From: Bacillota bacterium
Lineage (GTDB): Bacteria; Bacillota_I; Bacilli_A; Erysipelotrichales; Erysipelotrichaceae
Direction of reading: 5' to 3'
DNA length: 61,693 bases
NCBI GenBank assembly: GCA_023388535.1
Contig: JAEWFZ010000041.1
Span: 1 to 61,693 of the forward strand
The position numbers were made by a program, and so were the translations under genes. Below are positions 24,355 through 32,814 of the stretch, in pieces. Position 1 is the first letter of the stretch; every line of letters starts with the position of its first letter. The notes below the pieces were generated by a model, which had not been told where the DNA came from, did no database searches, and worked only from the letters and a program-made list of their open reading frames with translations.

Positions 24355-25197
24355 ATGATTAAATTAATTGCTTCCGATTTGGATGGAACTTTATTAAATC
24401 GATTTCATCAAGCAGATCGTTATATTCTCAATACCATCGATAAGGTTTTAGCCAAAGACATAGTTTTTGTCGTTGCGACAGGAAGAAATATGCAAGAAGG
24501 CAAAGAGTTTGGTCTTGATTTTAAGAATCGACCGATTTATATCATCAGTAATAATGGAGCACAAATTAAAGATACCGCAGGCAAAACAATCTTTACGAAA
24601 GCCTTACCTAAAGAATTTGTCAAAGCTACCCTAGAAAAGTTTTCGACTTTGCCTTTAACTTTTGTAACTTCTTCCGATATCTTGGTATCCGTAAGTAAGA
24701 CGGACTATCTTCATGGATTTAATACCGAGAAAAGATTGATTAATCGAAGAATTCTTAAACTTGTCCATCATCATTCGCAAACGAGAAGTTTTGAAGTACC
24801 ACACCAAGAAATTTTGAAACAGGAGATTCTTAAGATTAATGTGCGGATTTATGATAAAGAAATAAGCAATGATTTTCAGAAACATTTGGAAGCCTTTCCT
24901 GAAGTCGTTAATGCGCCGTATGATAATGGAATTTTTGAAATAACCGAGCGTTCCGTAAATAAAGCATCAAGTTTAAGGATCTTATGTGATCAGTTGAAGA
25001 TTGATTATGATCAAGTTGTGGTTTTTGGCGATGGTGGTAATGATTTGGAATTATTATCAGAGTTTAAACATTCTTATGCGGTTAGTAATGCTAGTAAAGA
25101 AGCTAAAGCACGAGCTAAATGGATTATCGGAAATGCGTTTTTATACTCGGTTTCTAGAAAAATCAGAAAACTAATTCAACGTAATTCAGCTGATTAA
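24355..25197 (+). CDS. HAD-superfamily Cof-type phosphatase
   Basis: The 280-residue enzyme has the nucleophile motif SDLDGTLL, motif II ATGRN, and FGDGGNDLEL near the C-terminus, with a large C2 cap between. These are features of Cof/YidA phosphatases acting on sugar phosphates and flavin or pyridoxal phosphates. It is more diverged from the two other Cof-type proteins here (12250 and 40632) than those are from each other. It is preceded by AGGGGT and appears monocistronic. Confidence 0.88.
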   Translation: MIKLIASDLDGTLLNRFHQADRYILNTIDKVLAKDIVFVVATGRNMQEGKEFGLDFKNRPIYIISNNGAQIKDTAGKTIFTKALPKEFVKATLEKFSTLPLTFVTSSDILVSVSKTDYLHGFNTEKRLINRRILKLVHHHSQTRSFEVPHQEILKQEILKINVRIYDKEISNDFQKHLEAFPEVVNAPYDNGIFEITERSVNKASSLRILCDQLKIDYDQVVVFGDGGNDLELLSEFKHSYAVSNASKEAKARAKWIIGNAFLYSVSRKIRKLIQRNSAD

Positions 25198-25288
25198 AGG
25201 GGTTAGCGATGCTCAATAAGATGGTTAATTGCTTTTAGTTATCTTTTTATATATATTTAGTTTATACATAGCAAATTAAGGAGGATTT

Positions 25289-25888
25289 ATGAAAAAAATT
25301 TATTTAGTTAGACATGGTCAAACCTTATTTAACTTAAGAAAAAAAACACAGGGATGGTGTGATTCCCCCTTAACACCGCTTGGTATTCAACAAGCTAAAG
25401 CAACCTCAGAATATTTAAAAGAAAAAGGCATCCACTTTGACGCGGTCTATTCTTCAACATCGGAGCGTTGCTGTGATACCACCGAACTATTAACCGATCA
25501 ACCGTATAAACGTCTCAAAGGGTTAAAAGAGTGGAACTTCGGAATCTTAGAAGGAGAACCAGAAGATTTACAGCGTAGTCGCGATCCTTGGTCTGGGACG
25601 ATAGCTAATACCCATGGTGACTTTTTTGTTCGCTTTGGTGGCGAGTCCGAAGTAGAAGTTCAAGAACGAATGAACAAAACGCTAAAGGAAATCATGGATC
25701 AAGAAGGACATAATTCGGTATTGGCGGTGAGCCACGCTGGAGCTTCTTGGATGTTTTATTTAACTCGTAATACGGCGGCTGAAGTTCCGGGATTAGAATT
25801 TGGTAATTGTTGTGTTTTAGAATATGAGTACGATGGTCAAGATTTCAAATTTATTAGCATTACCAATCCAGCTCGTGATTTAAAATAG
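25289..25888 (+). CDS. Histidine phosphatase (phosphoglycerate mutase-like) family protein
   Basis: This 199-residue member of the histidine phosphatase superfamily has the phospho-acceptor motif VRHGQTLFN (His9), the acidic residue in KEWNFGILEG and the second catalytic histidine in AVSHAGASW. It could be a broad phosphatase or a cofactor-dependent mutase; the short length favours a phosphatase. The ribosome site AAGGAGGA is strong, and a terminator follows directly. Confidence 0.88.
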   Translation: MKKIYLVRHGQTLFNLRKKTQGWCDSPLTPLGIQQAKATSEYLKEKGIHFDAVYSSTSERCCDTTELLTDQPYKRLKGLKEWNFGILEGEPEDLQRSRDPWSGTIANTHGDFFVRFGGESEVEVQERMNKTLKEIMDQEGHNSVLAVSHAGASWMFYLTRNTAAEVPGLEFGNCCVLEYEYDGQDFKFISITNPARDLK

Positions 25889-25889
25889 G

Positions 25890-25917
25890 AAGAGATCGTT
25901 GTTAGATCTCTTTTTAA
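25890..25917 (+). terminator. Rho-independent terminator
   Basis: An 8-bp stem (25890-25897 with 25905-25912) with a 7-base loop leads into a T-run. It follows the histidine phosphatase stop. Confidence 0.8.
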
Positions 25918-25973
25918 ATACATTGCCGATACAAATGGCATTTTATTATATGACGTTTAAGTGTGGTGATGCT

Positions 25974-26007
25974 ACTCTAGAAATGTCCAGATAACTCTAG
26001 TTATCAA
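25974..26007. promoter_or_regulatory. Direct and inverted repeats upstream of the lactose-type PTS operon
   Basis: ACTCTAG occurs at 25974-25980 and 25994-26000, exactly 20 bases apart (two helix turns). The second copy lies in ATAACTCTAGTTAT (25991-26004), whose 6-base arms are inverted repeats. It sits 30-60 bases before the EIIC start, downstream of a weak promoter-like TTGCCG-17-TTATAT at 25923-25951. It may bind the LicR-type regulator encoded at 31484-33357. Confidence 0.35.
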
Positions 26008-26033
26008 AAATCTTTGAAAGGAGAGATTGAGAT

Positions 26034-27329
26034 ATGAAGAATTTTATTGAAGAGAAACTACTTCCGCCAGTAATGAAGTTTGTTAACTCTACTCCTGTTA
26101 CGGCAGTAAAAGAAGGGTTTATCGCTACCTTATCGTTAACGATTGTTGGTTCGATTTTCCTATTATTAGCTTTCTTCCCTTGGAAACCTGTTGAATTATT
26201 CTTTGCGAATGCTGGATTAACTCCATGGTTACTACAAGCTTATAATGCAACATTTAATATGTTGGCTTTAGTTGCTGTATTCTCTATTGCATATTCTTAT
26301 GCAAAACAAAAACAAGTTGAACCTTTATCAGCGGGTATCTTGTCCCTTGTTTCCTACGTTCTATTAATTGAATTTAATAGTTTCGAAGGCGGAACCTTTA
26401 TTAACTTTGGTTACTTAGGGGCTCGCGGAATGGTTGCTGCCATTGTTATTGGTTTACTTGTTGGTTGGATATATTCTTGGTTCCTTGAAAGAGATATAAC
26501 CATCAAAATGCCAGCCGGAGTTCCACCTGGAGTCGCTAACTCATTTGCTGCGATTATTCCTGCTTCGGTTATCATTACCATCACCATGGTACTCTATGGT
26601 GTTCTAAGAATGAATGATACTACCTTCATTGACTTAATCTATACGATTATCCAAATTCCATTACAAGGTATGACTTCCTCGTTACCAGGCGCCTTATTGA
26701 TGGCTTTCGTCGGACCATTCTTATGGTGGTTCGGAGTTCATGGAGCTTCTATTGTTTCCGGTATCATCGGTGGTATCTTAACAGCCAATATGATGGAAAA
26801 CCAAGCGATTATTGATGCTGGTAATGCATTGACCTTAGCTAATGGTGGCTATATTGTTACCAAGCAATTCCTTGATAATATCTTAATTATTACTGGATCA
26901 GGAATTACTATTGGACTGGTTGTATATTTCCTATTCTTTGCTAAATCAGAGCAGTTCAAGAGTTTAGGTAAACTCTCGGCACCTTCGTCAATTTTCAATA
27001 TTAACGAACCGATTCTCTTTGGGATGCCAATTGTGCTTAACCCACTTATGTTTATTCCATTCATTGCCATTCCAGTTGTTTCTGCTTTAGTTTCATACTT
27101 TGCCTTCGCAACAGGATTAGTTCCGTTGATGGGTAATGTTATACCGCCTTGGACGACACCACCAATTATTTCGGGATTCATCATTGGTGGATGGAGAATG
27201 GCCTTACTACAAGTAGTAGTCATAGCTATTTCAGTCGCCATTTACTTCCCGTTTGCTCGTAAGCAAGACTTAATGAACTTAGAGCAAGAAAAAGCAGCTG
27301 CACAAGCTGACCAAGCTGAACAAGCATAG
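26034..27329 (+). CDS. PTS EIIC component, lactose/cellobiose family
   Basis: This 431-residue permease of the CelB/LacE type has about ten membrane segments. Family patches are PLSAGILSLVSYVLL, GVPPGVANSFAAIIPA (the substrate-binding region), WWFGVHGASIVSGIIGG and NINEPILFGMPIVLNP. It takes up beta-linked disaccharides such as cellobiose or chitobiose and phosphorylates them with the EIIB and EIIA encoded five genes later. The C-terminus ends in an alanine/glutamine-rich tail (AAAQADQAEQA). The ribosome site AAAGGAGAG is strong. Confidence 0.92.
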   Translation: MKNFIEEKLLPPVMKFVNSTPVTAVKEGFIATLSLTIVGSIFLLLAFFPWKPVELFFANAGLTPWLLQAYNATFNMLALVAVFSIAYSYAKQKQVEPLSAGILSLVSYVLLIEFNSFEGGTFINFGYLGARGMVAAIVIGLLVGWIYSWFLERDITIKMPAGVPPGVANSFAAIIPASVIITITMVLYGVLRMNDTTFIDLIYTIIQIPLQGMTSSLPGALLMAFVGPFLWWFGVHGASIVSGIIGGILTANMMENQAIIDAGNALTLANGGYIVTKQFLDNILIITGSGITIGLVVYFLFFAKSEQFKSLGKLSAPSSIFNINEPILFGMPIVLNPLMFIPFIAIPVVSALVSYFAFATGLVPLMGNVIPPWTTPPIISGFIIGGWRMALLQVVVIAISVAIYFPFARKQDLMNLEQEKAAAQADQAEQA

Positions 27330-27337
27330 TGAATGAT

Positions 27338-27366
27338 AGCGCGAAGATATTTTCGCGCTTTATTTT
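27338..27366 (+). terminator. Intra-operon hairpin, possible attenuator or processing site
   Basis: AGCGCGAA (27338-27345) and TTCGCGCT (27352-27359) form a perfect GC-rich 8-bp stem with a 6-base loop. It is followed by TTATTTTA and then the ATG at 27370. The T-tract is short, so it may lower downstream expression rather than end the message. Confidence 0.5.
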
Positions 27367-27369
27367 AAA

Positions 27370-28071
27370 ATGAAACTAGTAATTACAAAAAATAACGAAA
27401 AAATGAGCGAAGCCGCGTTACAGATCCTAATGGGAGCTATGTATCGCGATGGTCGAGTTAATATCTCTTTAACTTCCGGACGTTCGCCGAAAATGTTATA
27501 TCAGATGATGGTTCCTTTGGTCAAAGATAATCCCGCTTTTGATCAAGTCCAATACTACCTCTTCGATGATGCTCCAATCATTGGACGCGAATTTGGTGGT
27601 AACTATTATGAAATGCAAGAGCTTTTCTTCGAGCCGGCCAATATTGACGCTTCAAAAATCCATGTACCAACAATGGAAAATTGGAAAACCTATGATGCCA
27701 TGATTGCCAATGATGGTGGGATCGATGTGATGGCTATTGGATTAGGATTTGACGGTCACTTTTGTGGCAACCTACCAAAAATAACGCCAATTGACGCACT
27801 TACTTATATTGTATCGCGCGAAGAAACACACGCTTTAAATCCAGTCTATGGAAAAAACGAAAATCAACCATTCTTAATTACCATGGGTCCACAAAGTATT
27901 ATGCGCGTAAAACACTTAGTCATGATCGTAAATGGTAAAGAAAAAGCAGAAATACTGCAACGGTTTTTAACCGAACCGATTAGTGTCGAAAATCCTTCAA
28001 CTCTATTAAGACTACATCCGAACCTAACGGTCTTAGTCGATCAAGAAGCGGCTGCGCTAATTCAATCATAA
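27370..28071 (+). CDS. Glucosamine-6-phosphate isomerase / 6-phosphogluconolactonase-like protein
   Basis: The 233-residue protein has the NagB/Pgl fold: LTSGRSPKMLYQMM (phosphate loop), YLFDDA, and AIGLGFDGHFCGNLP, corresponding to the NagB GIGxDGH stretch. NagB converts glucosamine-6-P to fructose-6-P and ammonia, and Pgl hydrolyses 6-phosphogluconolactone. Variant residues after DGH (FCGNLP rather than IAFNEP) make the true reaction uncertain. Its place among phospho-beta-glucosidases suggests processing of a released sugar phosphate. No Shine-Dalgarno sequence precedes ATG 27370; an A/T stretch and a hairpin do. Confidence 0.75.
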   Translation: MKLVITKNNEKMSEAALQILMGAMYRDGRVNISLTSGRSPKMLYQMMVPLVKDNPAFDQVQYYLFDDAPIIGREFGGNYYEMQELFFEPANIDASKIHVPTMENWKTYDAMIANDGGIDVMAIGLGFDGHFCGNLPKITPIDALTYIVSREETHALNPVYGKNENQPFLITMGPQSIMRVKHLVMIVNGKEKAEILQRFLTEPISVENPSTLLRLHPNLTVLVDQEAAALIQS

Positions 28072-28086
28072 TTACAGGAGGATACA

Positions 28087-29451
28087 ATGTTTAAGAAAGA
28101 TTTTTTATGGGGTTCTTCAACTTCTGCGTATCAAGTCGAAGGAGCTTACAACGAAGACGGTAAAGGTCTTACCGTCCAAGATGTCAAAGAACTATGGCCG
28201 GGTACTCCAGACTTTAAAGTAGCCAGTGACCATTACCATCGCTATAAAGAAGACGTAAAATTGTTTTCTGAGCTCGGACTGAAATCCTACCGCTTTTCCA
28301 TTTCTTGGGCAAGAATATTTCCAGAAGGACGCGGTGAGGTTAACGAGAAAGGGGTTGCTTTCTACGACAATTTAATTAACGAACTACTGAAATACAATAT
28401 CGAACCATTGATTACCATGTATCACTTCGACTTACCACTAGCTTTACAAGAAATTGGTGGTTGGAGTAATCCAGAAGTGGTTGATTATTTTGTCGATTTT
28501 GCCCGCTTGCTGTTTGAACGTTACGGCGATCGAGTTAAATATTGGCTCACAATTAACGAACAAAATATGATGATTCTTCATGCTAAGAATGTCATTGAAG
28601 CTAACGAAGCTGAAGATCTCTATCAACAAAACCACCACATGCTTTTAGCTCAAGCTAAAACGATGATTCTCTGTCATGAAATGCTTCCAGAAGCAAAAAT
28701 AGGTCCAGCACCGAATATTGCTATTGTTTATCCAAACAGTTCTAAACCAGAAGATGTATTAGCGGCTCAATATTTGAACGCTCATCGAAACTGGATGTAC
28801 TTGGATATGGCGGTCTTTGGCGAATACAATAAACTTTCGATAGAAATCATCAAAGCTAAGGGCTACAAAGTAGACATTAAAGAGGGCGATATGGAAATCA
28901 TGAAAGCCGCAAAACCGGATTTCATTGCCTTAAACTACTATGTTTCCTCAACGGTAAAAGCTTATAAAGATGAAAGCGACCTAAGCGATTCGGTGATGAG
29001 TGATGCCGAAATGGGCTTTTTCCAAACCGTCAAAAATGAAAATTTAGGATTTACCGAATTTGGTTGGCAAATGGATGCTTTAGGTTTCAGAACTACTTTA
29101 AATGAAGTCTATAGTCGCTATCGTTTACCAATCATCATCACTGAAAATGGCCTTGGTGCTTACGATGAATTAACCGAAGATAATTACGTGGTCGATGACT
29201 ATCGTATTGATTATTTACGTGATCATATCTCAGCGATGCGTGATGCGGTCAATTCCGGTGTAGAAGTATGGGGTTACTATACTTGGTCGGTTATGGACTT
29301 AATTAGTACCCATCAAGGTTTCGATAAACGCTATGGATTTATCTATGTGAATCGTGAAAACTTTGACCTCAAAGACTTAGCACGTTATAAAAAGAAGAGC
29401 TTCGCTTGGTATAATAAAGTTATTAATTCAAATGGGGAGGACTTAGAATAA
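28087..29451 (+). CDS. 6-phospho-beta-glucosidase, glycoside hydrolase family 1
   Basis: This 454-residue GH1 enzyme has the opening FLWGSSTSAYQVEGAYNEDG, the acid/base glutamate near 158 in LTINEQN, and the nucleophile near 353 in ITENGLG. The NEQ variant in place of the usual NEP is known among phospho-glycosidases of Firmicutes. GH1 retains configuration and splits phosphorylated beta-disaccharides delivered by a PTS. It has a strong AGGAGG ribosome site and ends overlapping the GH4 start. Confidence 0.92.
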   Translation: MFKKDFLWGSSTSAYQVEGAYNEDGKGLTVQDVKELWPGTPDFKVASDHYHRYKEDVKLFSELGLKSYRFSISWARIFPEGRGEVNEKGVAFYDNLINELLKYNIEPLITMYHFDLPLALQEIGGWSNPEVVDYFVDFARLLFERYGDRVKYWLTINEQNMMILHAKNVIEANEAEDLYQQNHHMLLAQAKTMILCHEMLPEAKIGPAPNIAIVYPNSSKPEDVLAAQYLNAHRNWMYLDMAVFGEYNKLSIEIIKAKGYKVDIKEGDMEIMKAAKPDFIALNYYVSSTVKAYKDESDLSDSVMSDAEMGFFQTVKNENLGFTEFGWQMDALGFRTTLNEVYSRYRLPIIITENGLGAYDELTEDNYVVDDYRIDYLRDHISAMRDAVNSGVEVWGYYTWSVMDLISTHQGFDKRYGFIYVNRENFDLKDLARYKKKSFAWYNKVINSNGEDLE

Positions 29452-30812
29452 TGAAAATTGTAACTATTGGGGGCGGTTCGTCGTATACTCCAGAGTTGAT
29501 TGAAGGACTAATTCTTCGTCAAAATAAACTACCGATTAAAGAACTTTGGTTAGTTGATATTGAAGAAGGGCTTGAAAAGCTAGAAGTTGTTGGTGAGATG
29601 GCCAAACGGATGATCAAAGCTGCCGGTTTAGATTGGCAAGTTCACCTCACTTTAAATCGTCGTGAAGCATTGGTTGATGCTGATTTTGTTACCACCCAGT
29701 TTCGGGTAGGTTTACTTGATGCTCGAATTCGTGACGAACGGATTCCCCTCTCTTACGGTATGATTGGTCAAGAAACCAATGGTGCAGGTGGCATTTTCAA
29801 AGCCTTAAGAACTATTCCAGTTATTTTAGAACTTATTAAAGATATGGAAGTGCTTTGTCCAAATGCTTGGTTAATTGACTTCACCAATCCGGCAGGAATG
29901 GTTACCGAAGCCGCCATCAAAGTAGGTGGTTGGAAGAGAACCATCGGACTTTGTAATGTACCAGTTACCTTTATTAAATTAGCAAACGAGGTATTAGGAT
30001 ACGGTAAGGAAGAAAAAGCCTTTATGAAGTTCGCTGGTATTAACCATCTTCATTGGCACCGCGTTTGGGACAAAGAAGGTGTTGAGAAAACAGATGAATT
30101 AATCCATGCCTATTTCCATCCGGATTCAAAACTTGAATATCAAGGCATGACTAACGTCAAAAATTTCCCGATAGCTTATGATTTTGTCAAAGATTTAGGT
30201 ATGATTCCAATTTCTTATCATAATTACTACTATCTGACTGAAAAGATGTTGGATGATCAACTTGAAGCCTTTAAGACCAACACCACCCGAGCGGAAACAG
30301 TAAAACGCACGGAAGCGGAATTGTTGGAATTGTATAAAGATCCAAATCTCGACTATAAACCAGAACAATTAACCAAACGTGGTGGAGCTTATTATTCCGA
30401 TGCTGCCTGTGATATCATCTCTTCGATTCACAATGACGAGCGCAAACTGATGGTAGTATCTACTCAAAACAATGGTGCCATTGCTGATTTACCATACGAT
30501 AGTATCGTAGAAATCACCTCGATGATTACCTCTCACGGTGCTGAACCATTGAATTGGGGGAAATTCCCACCTCAAGTTCGTGGTACCTTACAAGTAATGA
30601 AAGCGATGGAAGAGTGCACCATCAAAGCAGCCAGTGAGGGAGACTATGGTTCTCTGCTCTCAGCGTTCACTATTAACCCAATTATTACCAGTGGTGAAAC
30701 AGCCATTGAAATGATGCACGAAATGTTAGTAGCGAATAAAGATTACTTACCACAATTTAAAGAAAAGATTAAAGAACTTGAAGAGCAAGGGGTTACCTAT
30801 ACTCCAAGATAA
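29451..30812 (+). CDS. 6-phospho-glycosidase, glycoside hydrolase family 4 (NAD-dependent)
   Basis: This 453-residue enzyme is of the GH4 type, which needs NAD and a divalent metal. It shows the Rossmann start IVTIGGGSSYTPELIEGL, the motif DFTNPAGMVTEA, the metal-binding cysteine in GLCNVP and the following AGINHLHW. GH4 acts by oxidation-elimination and can use alpha or beta 6-phospho-glycosides. Its presence with GH1 in one operon suggests that the PTS imports more than one glycosidic linkage. The start overlaps the GH1 stop (TAATG). Confidence 0.92.
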   Translation: MKIVTIGGGSSYTPELIEGLILRQNKLPIKELWLVDIEEGLEKLEVVGEMAKRMIKAAGLDWQVHLTLNRREALVDADFVTTQFRVGLLDARIRDERIPLSYGMIGQETNGAGGIFKALRTIPVILELIKDMEVLCPNAWLIDFTNPAGMVTEAAIKVGGWKRTIGLCNVPVTFIKLANEVLGYGKEEKAFMKFAGINHLHWHRVWDKEGVEKTDELIHAYFHPDSKLEYQGMTNVKNFPIAYDFVKDLGMIPISYHNYYYLTEKMLDDQLEAFKTNTTRAETVKRTEAELLELYKDPNLDYKPEQLTKRGGAYYSDAACDIISSIHNDERKLMVVSTQNNGAIADLPYDSIVEITSMITSHGAEPLNWGKFPPQVRGTLQVMKAMEECTIKAASEGDYGSLLSAFTINPIITSGETAIEMMHEMLVANKDYLPQFKEKIKELEEQGVTYTPR

Positions 30813-30827
30813 TAGTAAGGAGGAACT

Positions 30828-31130
30828 ATGAAAAAAATAGTACTAATCTGTAATCTTGGTATGTCAACTTCGTTGTTGGTTACCAATATGAAGAAAGCAG
30901 CGGCTGACCGTGGTGTAGATGTTGATATCAACGCTTATGCTATTGGTGAAGCCAGCACTAAAGGCGCAGATGCGGATGTTATTTTGTTAGGGCCGCAAAT
31001 TCGCTTCCAACTAGCTAAAGTCAAAGCCATATTTCCAGACAAACCGGTTGATGTTATCGATATGAAAGCTTATGGAACAGTCGATGGAAAAAAAGCCTTG
31101 GATGAAGCTCTAAAACTAATAGGAGAATAA
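30828..31130 (+). CDS. PTS EIIB component, lactose/cellobiose family
   Basis: This 100-residue phosphocarrier has the active-site Cys8 in LICNLGMSTS, typical of CelA/LacE-type EIIB. It transfers phosphate from the EIIA encoded next to the disaccharide bound by EIIC (26034). Length matches the family. The ribosome site AAGGAGGAA is strong. Confidence 0.92.
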   Translation: MKKIVLICNLGMSTSLLVTNMKKAAADRGVDVDINAYAIGEASTKGADADVILLGPQIRFQLAKVKAIFPDKPVDVIDMKAYGTVDGKKALDEALKLIGE

Positions 31131-31131
31131 A

Positions 31132-31449
31132 ATGGAAGGAATTGAATTAGTATCATTCCAAATTATTTCAGCATCGGGAACGGCACGTTCTTGTTTTATC
31201 GAAGCAGTTCAAGAGGCCAAAGCAGGTAATTTTGAAGATGCCGATCGTCTCATCAAAGAAGGCGAAGAAGCCTTCCTTGAAGCTCACCATGCTCATGCGG
31301 TTTTGATTCAACAAGAAGCAGATCCAGAACAAGAAAATGTTCTTGTTAATTTATTATTGCTTCATGCGGAAGATCAAATGATGGCCGCTGATGCCTTTAA
31401 GATAATTGCTGAAGAATTTATTGAGTTATACCGTCGTTTAGACGGTTAA
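31132..31449 (+). CDS. PTS EIIA component, lactose/cellobiose family
   Basis: The 105-residue, all-helical EIIA carries His78 in LLLLHAEDQMM, the same position as the phosphorylated histidine of the LacF family. The opening ELVSFQIISASGTARS is characteristic. Such proteins form trimers and take phosphate from HPr. It is the last gene of the operon and is followed at once by a terminator. Confidence 0.92.
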   Translation: MEGIELVSFQIISASGTARSCFIEAVQEAKAGNFEDADRLIKEGEEAFLEAHHAHAVLIQQEADPEQENVLVNLLLLHAEDQMMAADAFKIIAEEFIELYRRLDG

Positions 31450-31452
31450 TTG

Positions 31453-31485
31453 AAAAGTCCCACTCTCTGGAGTTGGGACTTTTTT
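31453..31485. terminator. Rho-independent terminator between convergent operons
   Basis: A 10-bp stem (31453-31462 with 31474-31483), AAAAGTCCCA against TGGGACTTTT, is followed by a T-run overlapping the stop of the leftward regulator. It is flanked by A on the other side, so it can act both ways. Confidence 0.9.
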
Positions 31486-32779
31486 AAATAACATCAGGTA
31501 GCTCATAGATTTTCTCTAAGAGATCTTGAGCGTTTTGGGCACTGCCTAAGCGTTGTATATAATTCGCATCAATCGCTAAAAACTTAAAGTACTGAAACAA
31601 GGCGTTAACCTCTTCCGTTCGATTTTTCGTCAAGGCCAAAAGGAAAACTAATCGCGCCGGGCTGTTTGGTTTTTTAATTAAAGCTACCGCCACAGCGTTT
31701 TTACTGGAAAAGGTAAAAAGGGGATGGGGAATCATAACATTGGGTACTAGATAGGAAGGATAATGAACTTCCCGATTTAAGATGTCTTCAACAAACAAGT
31801 CGATGTTTGAAATGATACCATCATTTTTAAACTTAGAGGATAGACAACGAATCAGATCGTCAAACTCAATCGATTCATGATAAATCTTAATATGATTTAC
31901 ATCAAATAAATTTTTAATTAATTTACGTAAGCGGGTCCGATTTTTGATAGTGTGTAGGATATTATAAAACGTTGTAATATCCTTATCACTCGGTAAACCA
32001 GCAAATCGGAAGGATTCAATTTCTAAATTCCTTGGAAGATGCGGATGACCGATAACTAAATCAACGGATTCAAATTGTTCCAGATTAAAATCAACCTCTT
32101 CTACCACCGCAATCACTTCAATTTGATTGAAGAAATGACGTTCTAACCAATGGTGAATGATACTTTGGATTGAGGAACGTTGGGAACAAATAAGGACCGC
32201 TTTTAATTTTTTATGTTCGTTGACTAAAAAGTGTTCAACATAAATAGTAATAAAAGATAACTCATCATCCGGTAAATAGAAACGTCGATATTTGTATAAA
32301 ATATGGACCATCAAAGTACTAATTTCATACGCGTAGGGATATTTGGTTTTAATCTCAGCGATTAAAGGATTCTTAAGCTCTAAACCACTTTCAATACGTC
32401 GCATCATATATTCAATATGAATTTTTAGATTGTGTGTTAATTGTTTCGAATCTCTTAAATCAAGCGAATATTTATCAAAAACTTCATTACAGAATTCATC
32501 GTATATCAAATCCGCAAACTCGGATATATCAATGCTTTCACTCATTGAAGTTCTAAATGTATTGACTAATTTGGCTAGATTATAAATATCAGAATTACTT
32601 AACTGAGGATATTCAACATGAATTAATTTGAGTAAGAAAGGAATCGATATTTGTTCAAGCTCCTTCTTGGAAGAATTGATTTTTCCTTCCAGTCGGTTAA
32701 GCAATATAGTCGTCCAAATTGAGACAGCCAAGGTATGACGTTCCTGTGTTCTTAAGGTTAGCTCATTAAGCTTGGCCAA
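31484..32779 (-). CDS. LicR/MtlR-type PTS regulator, C-terminal part (same gene as 32815-33357, -1 frame)
   Basis: This frame encodes the later PRD region, the EIIB-like domain (VLICSQRSSIQS) and a C-terminal EIIA with the histidine in NVMIPHPLFTF. It continues without a stop upstream of 32779, across the 3' end of the N-terminal frame: the residues TDEFDLNYWNTLNENISS are encoded between about 32831 and 32780. No ribosome site precedes the TTG at 32779, so independent translation is unlikely. Together with 32815-33357 it would make one regulator of about 624 residues, the normal length. It probably controls the disaccharide PTS operon that converges on it. Confidence 0.75.
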   Translation of the reverse strand: MAKLNELTLRTQERHTLAVSIWTTILLNRLEGKINSSKKELEQISIPFLLKLIHVEYPQLSNSDIYNLAKLVNTFRTSMSESIDISEFADLIYDEFCNEVFDKYSLDLRDSKQLTHNLKIHIEYMMRRIESGLELKNPLIAEIKTKYPYAYEISTLMVHILYKYRRFYLPDDELSFITIYVEHFLVNEHKKLKAVLICSQRSSIQSIIHHWLERHFFNQIEVIAVVEEVDFNLEQFESVDLVIGHPHLPRNLEIESFRFAGLPSDKDITTFYNILHTIKNRTRLRKLIKNLFDVNHIKIYHESIEFDDLIRCLSSKFKNDGIISNIDLFVEDILNREVHYPSYLVPNVMIPHPLFTFSSKNAVAVALIKKPNSPARLVFLLALTKNRTEEVNALFQYFKFLAIDANYIQRLGSAQNAQDLLEKIYELPDVI

Positions 32780-32814
32780 GGAACTTATGTTTTCATTGAG
32801 CGTGTTCCAATAAT

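Noticed and set aside
26849..27241. A 130-residue leftward frame inside the EIIC gene
   Set aside because: It lies wholly opposite a clear PTS permease and shows no independent start signals.
32779..32814. Treating the two halves of the LicR-type regulator as separate genes
   Set aside because: The second half has no ribosome site, and its frame continues upstream through the end of the first half, which supports one frameshifted gene.
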